From the NCBI RefSeq assembly GCF_000015825.1, contig NC_009051.1, positions 124,001 to 188,000 on the forward strand: DNA of 64,000 bases, given 5' to 3'. A model generated the notes under the pieces. That model was not told the DNA's origin, did not search any database, and worked only from the letters and a program-made list of their open reading frames with translations. Shown one piece after another: positions 49,298 to 59,094 of this stretch (position 1 is the first letter of the stretch; every line of letters begins with the position of its first letter). Origin of the DNA: Methanoculleus marisnigri JR1 (lineage in GTDB: Archaea > Halobacteriota > Methanomicrobia > Methanomicrobiales > Methanoculleaceae). The translations under genes were made by a program, and so were the position numbers.

Positions 49298-52288
49298 ATG
49301 AGTCCGATTTACGAAGAACACCGCTCAACCAGGTACGAACCGCCGGTTATCGACCTGAAAAATAAAAACAGCAGTCAGGTCCTCCTGATCGAACTTACCG
49401 GCAGGAATAAAGATGTCCTTGAGGTCGGCACGTCCACCGGCTACGTCAGCCGGGTCCTTAAAGAGCGGGGGAATACCGTCACCGGCATCGAGATTGACCC
49501 GGAAGCCGGCGAGATTGCCGGGCAGCACTGTGATTCGATGATCGTCGGGGATATCGAGAAACTTGACCTCGATGCCTACCTTGCTCCCTCTTCCTTCGAC
49601 GTGATCATCTTCGGGGATGTTCTGGAGCACCTGGCCTCCCCGGAGGATGTGCTCAGGAAGGTGAAGAAGTATCTCCGGCCGGATGGGTACCTGGCCGTAT
49701 CTCTGCCGAACGTCTGCCATGGGGACGTCATCTTAAACCTGCTCATGGGTGACTTCAAGTATACCTCGATGGGGCTTCTGGACGCCACCCACTTGCGCTT
49801 TTTCGGACTCAGGAATATCATTGATCTCTTTAGCCGTTGTGGTTACTCTATAACCGGTCTTCATACGACTGTATTCCCTGTAGGGGGAACCGAACAGAGG
49901 CTTGATCCCGGGGTTGTTCCGGAAGATCTTGCCAACTTTGTGAAGTCGCTTCCGAATTCCAGTGTTTATCAGTATATTTTTAAAGCAAGCCCTTCCCCTA
50001 CCCCGGAAGCGGTGGAGGCAGTTCCTGCGCCGGATCTTGATGGTCTGTTTCGCGGGGCCATCGAGGGGAGTATTCAGGCTGAAATTAAACCTTTGCTGGA
50101 AGAACTTAGCGCATACGAAGTACGCACGGTCTCGCTCGCTGAACAGGTCGAGCAGTTGACAGAGGAAACTCAGTCGTTGCAGGTGACTATCTCGGAGCGT
50201 GATGCACAGATTGCTTCGCTTGACGGGCAGGTCGAACAGTTGACAGGGGAAACTCAGTCGTTGCAGGTGACTATCTCGGGGCGTGATGGACAGATTGCTT
50301 CACTCAATGAGCAGACCCGACAACAGGCAATTCAGCTGATGCAATTGTCCAACGAGCTCGCCAGTATGAAGCAAAGTGTCGTGTGGCGGCTGTTGATGAA
50401 ATTTCATAACGGTTTTGTCGAGAGGGCTCTTCCACAAAATACCCGCAGGAGAAGGCTATACGACCTTGGGTTAGTTGGATTAAGAGTTCTTATACACGAA
50501 GGGCCCAGAGGCCTTCGGATTCGGGGAGAAAAAAAGTTGCGAGGTGAATCTCCGAGTCGATTGTTGCAGTCATCCAAATCGTCGATTGCAATGGATAAAA
50601 ATAATAAGTATCAGTTGATACCTGGAACAACTGATTATGTATATATCCCACCTCGATGTCCAAATAATATCAACAGTATTATCGAATCGATGGCGTATAA
50701 ACCACATTTTTCGATTGTGGTTCCTGTATACAACACCCCACCAGACTTGTTAAATAAGGCAGTGAGATCTCTACAACTGCAGTGGTATCCCCATTGGGAA
50801 CTGATACTTGTTGATGATGCAAGCCCGTCTAAAGAAACTAAACGCTGCCTCAGCAAAATCAATGATCCCAATATCAAAGTATTCACTCACCCTCAGAATA
50901 AAGGGATATCTGGCGCCACGAACACAGCAATAAGCCACTCAACCGGAGATTATGTCGTTCTGCTCGATCACGATGATGAATTGACGGAAGACTGTCTTTT
51001 CGAACTGGCATTATGCATTAATCGAGACGATCCTGATTATATCTATAGCGATGAAGACAAAATCGATGAGAAAGGTTATTTCACAGAACCTCATTATAAA
51101 CCGGACTGGTCACCCGACACCATGATGAGCACAATGTACGTGTGCCACGTCTCCTGTATCAAGAAGAGTCTATTGGAAGAAGTTGGAGGCTTACGCTCTG
51201 ATTATGACGGATGCCAGGATTGGGATCTGATTCTTCGTATTGTTGAAAAGACAGATAGGATTAGCCATATTCCTAAAGTTCTCTATCACTGGCGAATCAT
51301 ACCGGGTTCGACGTCTGCGGACATTGGAGCAAAATCCTATGTTCTCGACGCCTCCAGAAGAGTCCGTGAGGATGCGCTTAAGCGTCGGGGATTACTTGGG
51401 ACGGTCGAGCCATTGGAGCAAGTTAACGGCTATTTCCGGGTGAACTACCATCTGGTAGACAAGCCGCTGATCTCGATTATTATCCCAACTCGGGACCATG
51501 GAGATGTACTTCGCCGCTGCATTGAATCGATATTTAAAAAATCTACCTATAAGAATTTTGAATTAATTGTGCTGGATAATGGATCCGTCGATTCTGCCAC
51601 ATTAGAATATCTGGAGGAAATAAAGGCTGAACCAAACATCTCTGTGATTCGTCACGCGGAACCGTTTAATTACTCGGAACTGAATAATGTCGGGGCAGAT
51701 TTTGCAAAAGGGGAGATCCTTCTTTTCCTGAATGATGACACGGAGGTAGTTACTTCTGACTGGCTTGAAAGGATGGGAGGTTATGCGCAACTTGCACATA
51801 TCGGGGCTGTGGGTGCCAAACTTCTGTATCCGGGTGGAAAGAAGATCCAACATGCAGGAGTTCTCAATCTGCAAGATGGTCCAGGTCATGCATTCCTTCA
51901 CCAAAATGCGGACCTCCCGGGTTATTACTTGCGTAATCTCATAGAATATAACTGGCTTGCGGTGACGGGTGCGTGTTTAATGATTGAGAGAAAAAAATTT
52001 CAGTCGGTCAATGGGTTTGATGTAAATTACCCTATCGCGTACAATGACGTTGATCTCTGTTTCCGGTTAAGAGATGCGGGTTTTTACAATCTAGTTTCTC
52101 AATCAGTCAGACTTATTCATCATGAATCTTTAACCCGGAGGATGGATCACGCTGACCATGATAAAACGGAGAGACTCAAGCAGGATATGCGCAGGCTTTA
52201 TCAAAAGCATCCTTTCTACTACCAATATGACCCATTTTACAGTATAAATTTACATCCGAACGGCATCAATTTTGAAACTTTCAGGTGA
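49298..52288 (+). CDS. Multidomain protein: methyltransferase, coiled coil and two GT2 glycosyltransferases
   Basis: The ATG at 49298 is preferred over a TTG at 49262. Residues 15-235 are a SAM methyltransferase ('DVLEVGTSTGYVSRVLKERG', 'IIFGDVLEHLASPEDVL'). About 250-370 is a coiled coil with a duplicated 28-residue unit around 'VEQLT(E/G)ETQSLQVTIS'. About 470-720 is one GT2 domain ('FSIVVPVYNTPPDLLNKA', 'LLDHDDELTEDC') and 725-996 a second ('ISIIIPTRDHGDVLRRC', 'LFLNDDTEVVTSDW', 'YNDVDLCFRL'). It probably extends and methyl-caps a glycan, the coiled coil acting as ruler, by analogy with WbdA/WbdD. DNA is GC-rich to about 50.4 kb, then AT-rich. Confidence 0.92.
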   Translation: MSPIYEEHRSTRYEPPVIDLKNKNSSQVLLIELTGRNKDVLEVGTSTGYVSRVLKERGNTVTGIEIDPEAGEIAGQHCDSMIVGDIEKLDLDAYLAPSSFDVIIFGDVLEHLASPEDVLRKVKKYLRPDGYLAVSLPNVCHGDVILNLLMGDFKYTSMGLLDATHLRFFGLRNIIDLFSRCGYSITGLHTTVFPVGGTEQRLDPGVVPEDLANFVKSLPNSSVYQYIFKASPSPTPEAVEAVPAPDLDGLFRGAIEGSIQAEIKPLLEELSAYEVRTVSLAEQVEQLTEETQSLQVTISERDAQIASLDGQVEQLTGETQSLQVTISGRDGQIASLNEQTRQQAIQLMQLSNELASMKQSVVWRLLMKFHNGFVERALPQNTRRRRLYDLGLVGLRVLIHEGPRGLRIRGEKKLRGESPSRLLQSSKSSIAMDKNNKYQLIPGTTDYVYIPPRCPNNINSIIESMAYKPHFSIVVPVYNTPPDLLNKAVRSLQLQWYPHWELILVDDASPSKETKRCLSKINDPNIKVFTHPQNKGISGATNTAISHSTGDYVVLLDHDDELTEDCLFELALCINRDDPDYIYSDEDKIDEKGYFTEPHYKPDWSPDTMMSTMYVCHVSCIKKSLLEEVGGLRSDYDGCQDWDLILRIVEKTDRISHIPKVLYHWRIIPGSTSADIGAKSYVLDASRRVREDALKRRGLLGTVEPLEQVNGYFRVNYHLVDKPLISIIIPTRDHGDVLRRCIESIFKKSTYKNFELIVLDNGSVDSATLEYLEEIKAEPNISVIRHAEPFNYSELNNVGADFAKGEILLFLNDDTEVVTSDWLERMGGYAQLAHIGAVGAKLLYPGGKKIQHAGVLNLQDGPGHAFLHQNADLPGYYLRNLIEYNWLAVTGACLMIERKKFQSVNGFDVNYPIAYNDVDLCFRLRDAGFYNLVSQSVRLIHHESLTRRMDHADHDKTERLKQDMRRLYQKHPFYYQYDPFYSINLHPNGINFETFR

Positions 52289-52293
52289 CAGGT

Positions 52294-54120
52294 ATGGAGA
52301 ATGTCTATTCAATCCAGAATGAAGGAAGTAATCTGACATTGCAGTGTTCTGATAATATCGAATTAAAAGAAAAGGTTGCCTCTGCGGAGGTAGTATCTTT
52401 TGATTTCTTTGATACGCTGTTTGTTCGTGATCTGCTCAATCCTGAAGATGTGTTCGATATAATGAGTAAAATATTTGAGATTGAAGACTTTCGAACACAA
52501 AGAAGATCCGCACAGGTTGAGGCTTTCAAACGGATGCATCATGATGGGTTGAAAGAGATCAACCTTGTTGGTATATATGACTGTTTTGACGCGTGTCCAG
52601 TTTCGCCAAAAGAACTTATGGAAACAGAAATAGAAGTTGAATTACTACTGACTCATCCAAATCCCGAGTTAACCGATTTGTTTAAATCTGTGGTGGAATG
52701 TGGAAAGCAGGTCGTTTTAACTTCCGATACCTACCTACCAGAATCATTTTTTAAGGATATTTTCCGACTGTATGCAATTAAACCCGTTCCGATGTACATT
52801 TCTGCCGAAAGAAATGCGACCAAACGTGATTATGGAGAGTTGTTCGATATCATTGTGAATGAAACAGATTGCTCTCCGAGACAGCTCCTTCACATCGGTG
52901 ATAATTACCATAGTGATGTGCTTCAAGCGGATGCCAAAGGTCTTACAACATACCATTATAAGGCATATCGCTCCCCTCCTATACCGAATCGCGTAACTCC
53001 AGAAACTTCCTTAGCACGAGGTCTCTTGCGCAAACATATGGGTCAAATACCCAGTGATACCCCAAAAGAGCTCGGTTTCTTGTACGGAGGACCTGCAATG
53101 GTGGGTTTTCTTGACTGGATAACTGCGCAGGCAAGGCGAGATGCTGTTGACCACATTTTGTTCCTTTCGCGAGATGGTTACTTCCTCAACTCCCTTGCAA
53201 ATCTTCGAAAGGGACGTTCGTTACCCAGTTATCATTATTTCTTAGGATCACGAATCGTTTTTACTCTTGCAGCGATGACAGAGGATAATTTCTCACAGTT
53301 TCTCCCATTTCTACTTTCTGGGGCGGAGGGTCTGTCAGCGTATGAATTACTTGAACGGATTGATGTGCCCTCCCCCTCAGACGCCGTAATGAATGATTTA
53401 AAATTAGGGCCCGAAATTCGTTACACTGAAGACAAATACGATCAGTTCCAGGAGTTCCTTTATGCGTATCGCTCTGAGATCTTGAAAGTTTGTAGAAGGA
53501 ACCGCCGTTCTTTGTTCAAATATCTCAGGAGTTTGGAGATCCTGGAAGGGAGTCGTGTTGCATTTGTCGACGTAGGGTGGAATGGCACTTCTCAAGATGC
53601 CTTCGAATTGGCGATTCAAGATTTTTATGATTTAGAGGTCTTCGGCTATTATTTCTGTCTGGCAGATACCCGCGAGCGCCGGAGGATCGGACAGAAAAGG
53701 CGCATGTCCTCGTTTTTAGCCGAACCTTTTGTGCCCAAGGATACCGTTCGACGAATATATGACAACCGCGTTGGGGTTGAATTATTTTTTTCAGCTCCTC
53801 ATCAGTCAGTTATTGGCTATGATATCTTATCTAGTAGAGAAGTATCTGCTATCCATGATGACCGTAATGGATCTTCCCACGACATTGAATCGTTCTATTT
53901 GGAATTGATGAAAGGGATGGAGTTATTTGCAGAATCATACGAAAATTTACGAGATAGACTTCATATTTCTACTGATCCCTATGATTTAGCCAGCCTTTTG
54001 GTCGACTTTATTATCAAGGAGGATTGGACTGCCCAGGGTGAAATATCTTCACTTAGAAACTTCGATGGGTGGTCATTCACACATAACGTTGATGTTAGTC
54101 TCGCACAATATCTCCCGTGA
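52294..54120 (+). CDS. HAD-like hydrolase domain protein of polysaccharide loci
   Basis: The ATG at 52294 has GGTGA five bases upstream. Residues about 30-220 are a HAD domain: nucleophile motif 'SFDFFDTLFVRD', 'VVLTSDTYLP' (motif II) and 'LLHIGDNYHSDVLQA' (motif III/IV). The remaining 390 residues include 'ILFLSRDGYFLNSLANLRKG' and 'VAFVDVGWNGTSQDAFELA', typical of large HAD proteins found beside glycosyltransferases in surface polysaccharide clusters. The function is unsettled; phosphatase or phosphotransfer activity on a glycan is possible. Codon use is AT-rich, and the gene follows the previous one with only a few bases between. Confidence 0.85.
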   Translation: MENVYSIQNEGSNLTLQCSDNIELKEKVASAEVVSFDFFDTLFVRDLLNPEDVFDIMSKIFEIEDFRTQRRSAQVEAFKRMHHDGLKEINLVGIYDCFDACPVSPKELMETEIEVELLLTHPNPELTDLFKSVVECGKQVVLTSDTYLPESFFKDIFRLYAIKPVPMYISAERNATKRDYGELFDIIVNETDCSPRQLLHIGDNYHSDVLQADAKGLTTYHYKAYRSPPIPNRVTPETSLARGLLRKHMGQIPSDTPKELGFLYGGPAMVGFLDWITAQARRDAVDHILFLSRDGYFLNSLANLRKGRSLPSYHYFLGSRIVFTLAAMTEDNFSQFLPFLLSGAEGLSAYELLERIDVPSPSDAVMNDLKLGPEIRYTEDKYDQFQEFLYAYRSEILKVCRRNRRSLFKYLRSLEILEGSRVAFVDVGWNGTSQDAFELAIQDFYDLEVFGYYFCLADTRERRRIGQKRRMSSFLAEPFVPKDTVRRIYDNRVGVELFFSAPHQSVIGYDILSSREVSAIHDDRNGSSHDIESFYLELMKGMELFAESYENLRDRLHISTDPYDLASLLVDFIIKEDWTAQGEISSLRNFDGWSFTHNVDVSLAQYLP

Positions 54121-54537
54121 CAGTCCTAAAAATAAATTCTGTTAGAGGAGATACTTCGGTCATGGCAATTGGAAAATAGTGTGTTCTCCTGATCGGAAAG
54201 ATAATCTGCGATAAAAACTAAGGGATCTAGGATCCTGATTCTCCTTTCTGCAGATCTAGGTTGGATCTAGAGCCATTTTACTTTTACAGAAGTTTCATTA
54301 CGCTACCTGGTATACTTGCCATTTAGGCAGTTTCGCAGTTTATAACTGAAGCGACCATCCCACACCCGACATCGACAATGATATGGTATTTTTCCAGTCC
54401 TAATCGAAGAAGGAGCGTATACCCTGCAAAGGTGTTTTGGGACCACTTCCTAGTTATTAATCTACGAAATAGGGAGTGGGTGTTTGGGCTAAGATACTAC
54501 TGCTGTTTTGAGCCATCCTTCAGTTTAAAGGTTTCTT
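54121..54537. other. AT-rich gene-free stretch
   Basis: No supported gene is found between these convergent genes. It contains a degenerate copy of the TTTTGGGA hairpin element (54424-54450) that recurs at 58.4, 59.0 and 60.1 kb. Confidence 0.45.
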
Positions 54538-55467
54538 TCATCGTCGGGTTGCTGATAATGCGAAGGCTGGCCCGTTGGGGTGTTGTGGATGATCAAAATT
54601 AATTCGAATGTCGCTGAATCCGAAATGCTCAACGCAGGCCAAAATGTCCTCGCGAGTCATCCAGTTGCTGAATAGGTCACTGCCGCCGCAAAAGCCAGTC
54701 CAATCGAGAGCCGCGTCATATTCGTATCTATGCAATTCATGCTTGAACCCACCATACTCAGATATCGTGCAGTTCCCAAATTTATTTGCAGGAATTAATG
54801 AATTTTGAGATATGATCTCCTGATCATAGTAATGTGTCCAAATGAACATCTCATCTGAAACCTTAGATAACATAGCGATTAATTCGACAGGATTCCTCAT
54901 ATGATAGAGCACTCCAGAGGCGATTGCAACGTCGAATTTAGTATCGGCATTTCTCAAATATTCGATAAAATCGCCACACATAAATTGCGCTCGTTTTAGT
55001 CCCAAGATCTCCTTGATTATCAAGCATTTCAGATATGCACGGGTATTTCCCTCGATCGAAAGAATTGATTCTGCACCCAAATGTTCGAGCATATATGTGT
55101 GTCCGCCTTCCAGTGGGCCAAGCTCCAATATTGATTTATTGTTTACGCCCCCAAATTGCTCCACGGCCCATGAGATGCGAGGATCTTCAAAAAGCTGGGT
55201 AGATCCTACTTCCAAATCTTCATATGGCGTAGGAAGTTTTGAAGTCCACTCCCCCTTGAAAATGTCAATGGCATTCTGAGGCCTTGGGGTGGACTTCACA
55301 TATTGGTTGAGGACGTAGTTACGAATTTGAGCAACACTTTGATCGACCATATGCACAGGTTTTGCGGAGGAATCCGATTTATTCACATAATCGTTCATGC
55401 CGAACCCTACCGGTGAACTCAAAGTCGGCCTCAACTTTGCTTTTATAGAATTCAATAACTTCCGCAT
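54538..55467 (-). CDS. SAM-dependent methyltransferase
   Basis: AGGAGAT upstream supports the start at 55467. The 309-residue protein has the SAM loop 'SILELGPLEGGHTYMLEHLG', 'ILSIEGNTRAYLKCLI' with the acidic ribose ligand, and 'FDVAIASGVLYHMRNPVELI'. The spacing and 'SGVLYH' motif resemble CmoB/DUF1698-like and sugar methyltransferases. The N-terminal 90 residues are an extra region of unknown role. It is antisense to the export operon and lies in the AT-rich zone. Methylation of a sugar in the surface glycan is a reasonable guess. Confidence 0.85.
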   Translation of the reverse strand: MRKLLNSIKAKLRPTLSSPVGFGMNDYVNKSDSSAKPVHMVDQSVAQIRNYVLNQYVKSTPRPQNAIDIFKGEWTSKLPTPYEDLEVGSTQLFEDPRISWAVEQFGGVNNKSILELGPLEGGHTYMLEHLGAESILSIEGNTRAYLKCLIIKEILGLKRAQFMCGDFIEYLRNADTKFDVAIASGVLYHMRNPVELIAMLSKVSDEMFIWTHYYDQEIISQNSLIPANKFGNCTISEYGGFKHELHRYEYDAALDWTGFCGGSDLFSNWMTREDILACVEHFGFSDIRINFDHPQHPNGPAFALSATRR

Positions 55468-56064
55468 AAATATCTCCTAAACAGTGTGACGAACCCTTTG
55501 TACACATTAACTATTTTACATCCGCTTGGATTTTCAGCAAAGGAGAAACGAGACTATATATCACTTGGTATTTATCGGAGATTATCTTTTCGATCACGAG
55601 AACTGCCCGAAGAACCTCATCGTTTGGTTAAAGGACCCTGCGATGTTGAATAAAAGCCCAAACGAGTGGGGTTCAATCCGTACGAACGAGTCGATATGCG
55701 GAAGGTGCATCAGAACGACTACAAGGATCAATCCCTCATGAGGGTGATCTCGCTCTTCAGAATTCGCAGCTTACGGAGTTCCATTTGATAGTCGGGCATT
55801 TGGGCAGGATCTCTAGGCGATAAACAACACTCTTCTGCATTCTTCGAGTTGAGGTCCCGTGAAAACCTGGGATTCTCTCGATTAAAATCACTGCAGATAG
55901 GGTTCTGCAACCGCATCCATGAGCGGAATGGCGATCTGAATTCTCAGTATTTCTTGGACGAGATGTCTATCTGTAGGTATTCTCTCCAAATAAGTACACC
56001 ACCTCTCTGCACGCCGGTGGAGCGAGGAAGAAACTCTCAGTTTTGCAATGCGAGTAAATAGGCA
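55468..56064. other. Gene-poor stretch, possible relics
   Basis: Short open frames on both strands (for example 55526-55741) have no ribosome site or family motif. The mixed composition and broken frames suggest decayed genes, but I cannot identify their origin. Confidence 0.4.
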
Positions 56065-58014
56065 TCACCACACAATCTTCGGATCTCCCCACCATGCCCA
56101 ATCATAAGCGGCATTCCCGTTTGGTCGTGTTATGAACTGTACGCTGACATTCCCAGCAGAACACTCTTCTAGTGGTATTGCAAAGTAGTGCCACCCTCGA
56201 TCTCCCTCAGCATGTGCTGGGTCAAGCGTATAGGAAAAAACTTCCTGCGTGGTGTTGGCTATGGGGTCATGGAGATGTATCTCGAAGGTTACCCCGTCGC
56301 TCTCCGGCTTATCCCAAACGCCTTCATCGATCCCTATGCTGAACTCCAGGTGGGATCCTTCGCGTATATCTATGTTCTCGTAGACAATCGTCGTCCCGGT
56401 GGGGCCCTGAGGGTGCTCGAATATCGCCGGCATCGATTCCGAACCTATCCTCAGGTTCGTATGTTTTCTGTAATTTGAAGCCTCTAATATACCCCCTCCA
56501 CTTGCGAACTTTGTATCTGGTTCGAGCCAATAGACTCTAACCCGGTGTGGCTCAGGGTCTGTACTCGCAAAAATACTCAGATTATGCTGCTCCAGTTTAA
56601 CTGCCTGCGATTTTACCCTATCGGGAATTGGGTGAAGAGTCTTCATTTTTTCATCTGGAACATTTGCATAATTCAGGAGGTAATATTGGTTGGTTAACTG
56701 CTGGTCATGAGTGGCTTCCCCTAGAGTTATGCCGGGCATCCCGTGTAGGACAACGCTGCATACCAGCAGTGTGAAGATAATTCCCACCAGGAACAGGTTT
56801 TTGTGCTCCCTTGCCTGTAAAAAAGACTTGAATCTGTAAGATTTCCTATCTACAGTCCTCTCTTGCGCAACTGATTCTTTCAGGTAAATAATGGCCAAGA
56901 TGTATATGCAGAGTATCGGGAGGAATATGACTAAGCTATGTCTTGGGGCCGGGATGTAGAATATAGTCTCCGGGGAACCCAGGTATTCAAGTGCCCCTGA
57001 TCTCGTCAAGGTGACCTCTAGAGAAGTGAGTATCCCGAATGTCAGCAGGCCATACCATTTTGAGTAACGGTCCAGCTGGAGGGATTCCCGATTGACATAT
57101 AACAATGCAATCGTGATTGCGAGTATTATTAACCCAAAGAATAATGCGATTTGGCTATCATGTATTATCTCAGCTCCTACTGTACCCATGAAGCAGAGGA
57201 ATTTATTGAGCGGATAATGAAGGGTGGTCTCAATAAACGAGTTGTATGCACCGGTGCTGTGTAACCCTTCTGTTTGGAAGCCCAATAGGACAAAGTATAC
57301 ATAGAATGTTGTTGCGGCGCTGATCGTCCATATTATAATTTTTTCCAATTTCTTGTGCATCTTTTGTAGTACTAACTGAACAAAACCTGCAAACCAGATC
57401 GTTAGTCCAGCGGCGCCAGAGAGTGTGCACACCACTCCCATTCCTATAGAGCAAAGAAAATAACCATTTGATTCCTTTGACTTGTGCAAAAGATACAATG
57501 ATGCTAAGACAGCGAGAATTAAGATCGGACATGCAAACGCCCCCAGATTTGAGACGAAGCGAGACAGATAATATGGGTTAAGTGTATAGAACATAATTGG
57601 TGTTAACAAAACTAGTGTTGGGAGATCCAGCCCGGAATCTTTCTTTACAAAATAGAAGATGAACAGTATACATACGAGAAACAGAATATATCCCACAAAA
57701 AACATTGTTTTAATGTTAAGTGTCGTTATCACTGAAACAAGCAACATCAATGCATTTGTTATAACTGGTCTGGAATCATTTTGTGGCTCAAAAATGCTGC
57801 TATACTCAAAGGTTCCATCATACCATTCAATAGTCATAGGGACTATTGTATCCCATTGATCCCAGTATGGAACGTTCACAGCATAGTGTGAGATATAATA
57901 GAACCCGAAGATGATTGGTACGGCATAAATAAACGCTAATAATAGTAAATGTAGCGGTTTATAGTTATTTTCCGCAAGTTTTTCTCTGATTGAGCGGGAG
58001 TGACGCGAAACCAT
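56065..58014 (-). CDS. Polytopic membrane protein, possible GT-C glycosyltransferase
   Basis: The 649-residue protein has about eleven membrane helices in residues 20-430, then an outer domain of about 200 residues ending 'YDWAWWGDPKIVW'. The first outer loop holds 'YAVNVPYWDQWDTIVPMTIE', an acidic loop after helix 1 as in GT-C enzymes that use lipid-linked sugars. The C-terminal region ('FEIHLHDPIANTTQE', 'GWHYFAIPLEECSAGNVSVQ') looks like a carbohydrate-binding beta-sandwich. The glycosyltransferase role is inferred from topology and context only. It is AT-rich and transcribed against the export operon. Confidence 0.7.
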   Translation of the reverse strand: MVSRHSRSIREKLAENNYKPLHLLLLAFIYAVPIIFGFYYISHYAVNVPYWDQWDTIVPMTIEWYDGTFEYSSIFEPQNDSRPVITNALMLLVSVITTLNIKTMFFVGYILFLVCILFIFYFVKKDSGLDLPTLVLLTPIMFYTLNPYYLSRFVSNLGAFACPILILAVLASLYLLHKSKESNGYFLCSIGMGVVCTLSGAAGLTIWFAGFVQLVLQKMHKKLEKIIIWTISAATTFYVYFVLLGFQTEGLHSTGAYNSFIETTLHYPLNKFLCFMGTVGAEIIHDSQIALFFGLIILAITIALLYVNRESLQLDRYSKWYGLLTFGILTSLEVTLTRSGALEYLGSPETIFYIPAPRHSLVIFLPILCIYILAIIYLKESVAQERTVDRKSYRFKSFLQAREHKNLFLVGIIFTLLVCSVVLHGMPGITLGEATHDQQLTNQYYLLNYANVPDEKMKTLHPIPDRVKSQAVKLEQHNLSIFASTDPEPHRVRVYWLEPDTKFASGGGILEASNYRKHTNLRIGSESMPAIFEHPQGPTGTTIVYENIDIREGSHLEFSIGIDEGVWDKPESDGVTFEIHLHDPIANTTQEVFSYTLDPAHAEGDRGWHYFAIPLEECSAGNVSVQFITRPNGNAAYDWAWWGDPKIVW

Positions 58015-58282
58015 CCGATCATTATTTGTTTTTCCTCTAGTTCAACATTTATATTTTAAGATCTCAGATCTCGATCTCTGAGAATTTTTGCTACATCCTT
58101 TGTGGACTGTGTTCCTATGGTGTTGTCAAGGTGCAGATAGTTTACTCCAGATCGAAGTGTCCCGGAGAATGCGCAGTGCTGACAATATACCGATGGCAGC
58201 GGATCCTTTAGATGTGGATTTTCCGTCACCTGCCTGCTAGGCGAGGAAAAGTGGCCGACTCCGCGACAGGATTACCTGCGAG

Positions 58283-58472
58283 GTCGTCCTAAAAATATCC
58301 GGGGATTGAAGATCTATATGGTTCAGAGCATTCTTGCGCGCGTTCACAGAGAATCGAGTAATACCTGGCGTCAGATCACTGACACGGCTTCCCTCCGGGC
58401 ATCGCGCCTCGGGGGAGAAACCAGGAGGGGGACACCTCTTCCCGGCAGAGGCGTTTTGGGACAACCTCTGCC
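58283..58472 (+). repeat. Dispersed repeat, copy 1 (with terminal hairpin)
   Basis: This stretch resembles 58810-59040: both start GTCG(T/C)CCTAAAA(A/G)TATCCGG, share GTTCAGAGCA and end in (C)CCGGCAGAGGC(G/A)TTTTGGGA. Here the end is a perfect hairpin, GGCAGAGG/CCTCTGCC with a 13-base loop (58444-58472). The rest of 58015-58900 has no gene that I can support. Confidence 0.6.
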
Positions 58473-58553
58473 AGTGATTAATAGGTGCCAACACCACGGA
58501 CTTCACCTCCTCCCTCCAATTCCACTCCCGCACCAGCTGAGCACAGCATTCTT

Positions 58554-58653
58554 GAAGACCTGTGATCTTCTCATGCTCGCTCTCGCTCGTCCCTCACACA
58601 CCTGATGGTCCTCACGCTCACCTGCGTTCACGCTTCGAAAAACCTTTGGTCTT
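58554..58653 (+). repeat. Hairpin repeats, decayed copies
   Basis: GAAGACCTGTGATCTTC (58554-58570) and GAAAAACCTTTGGTCTTC (58636-58653), the latter followed by CGGACTCC, are members of the array A/B hairpin family with mismatches in stem or loop. Confidence 0.6.
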
Positions 58654-58809
58654 CCGGACTCCTTTCTATAGATCTTCCAGTTCTGGTAAAGGGGTGGGGA
58701 GGCGTGGTAGCGTAAATGACCGTTCTGTAAAAGCGAAATGGTTCTGGATCCAACCGGTGTTTGGACTGGGGAGAAACGGGGTTAGGATCCTTTCGTGCTA
58801 GTAGATGAA

Positions 58810-59040
58810 GTCGCCCTAAAAGTATCCGGTGACTGCAAGTCTTCATAGTTCAGAGCACATTTATGCATGTTATCGGTAAACTAGACAATACCCCGCGTTA
58901 GATCGTTGATGCACCTCCCTCGGATATTTTGCCTCGGGGAGCGACCCGAAGGGGCATCCGTCAGAGCGGCGGGTGCATATGCCCCGGAGTCGCGAGCGAC
59001 GGTCCCCCTCCCGGCAGAGGCATTTTGGGATGACCTCTAT
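58810..59040 (+). repeat. Dispersed repeat, copy 2
   Basis: This is the counterpart of 58283-58472. It is longer, with an insertion rich in CGGGAG-type sequence before the conserved CCCGGCAGAGGCATTTTGGG end. The terminal hairpin is reduced to AGAGG/CCTCT (59016-59038). It directly precedes the promoter of the flippase-like gene. Confidence 0.55.
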
Positions 59041-59094
59041 ATCGTTCCGGTTATATGTCTCCAGATGCGAATAAATAGTGTACGTGATCTCAAC

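Noticed and set aside
55526-56061. Transposase or other relic in the 55.5-56.0 kb gap
   Set aside because: Short frames on both strands were read, but no DDE, tyrosine or serine recombinase motif or terminal repeats were found.
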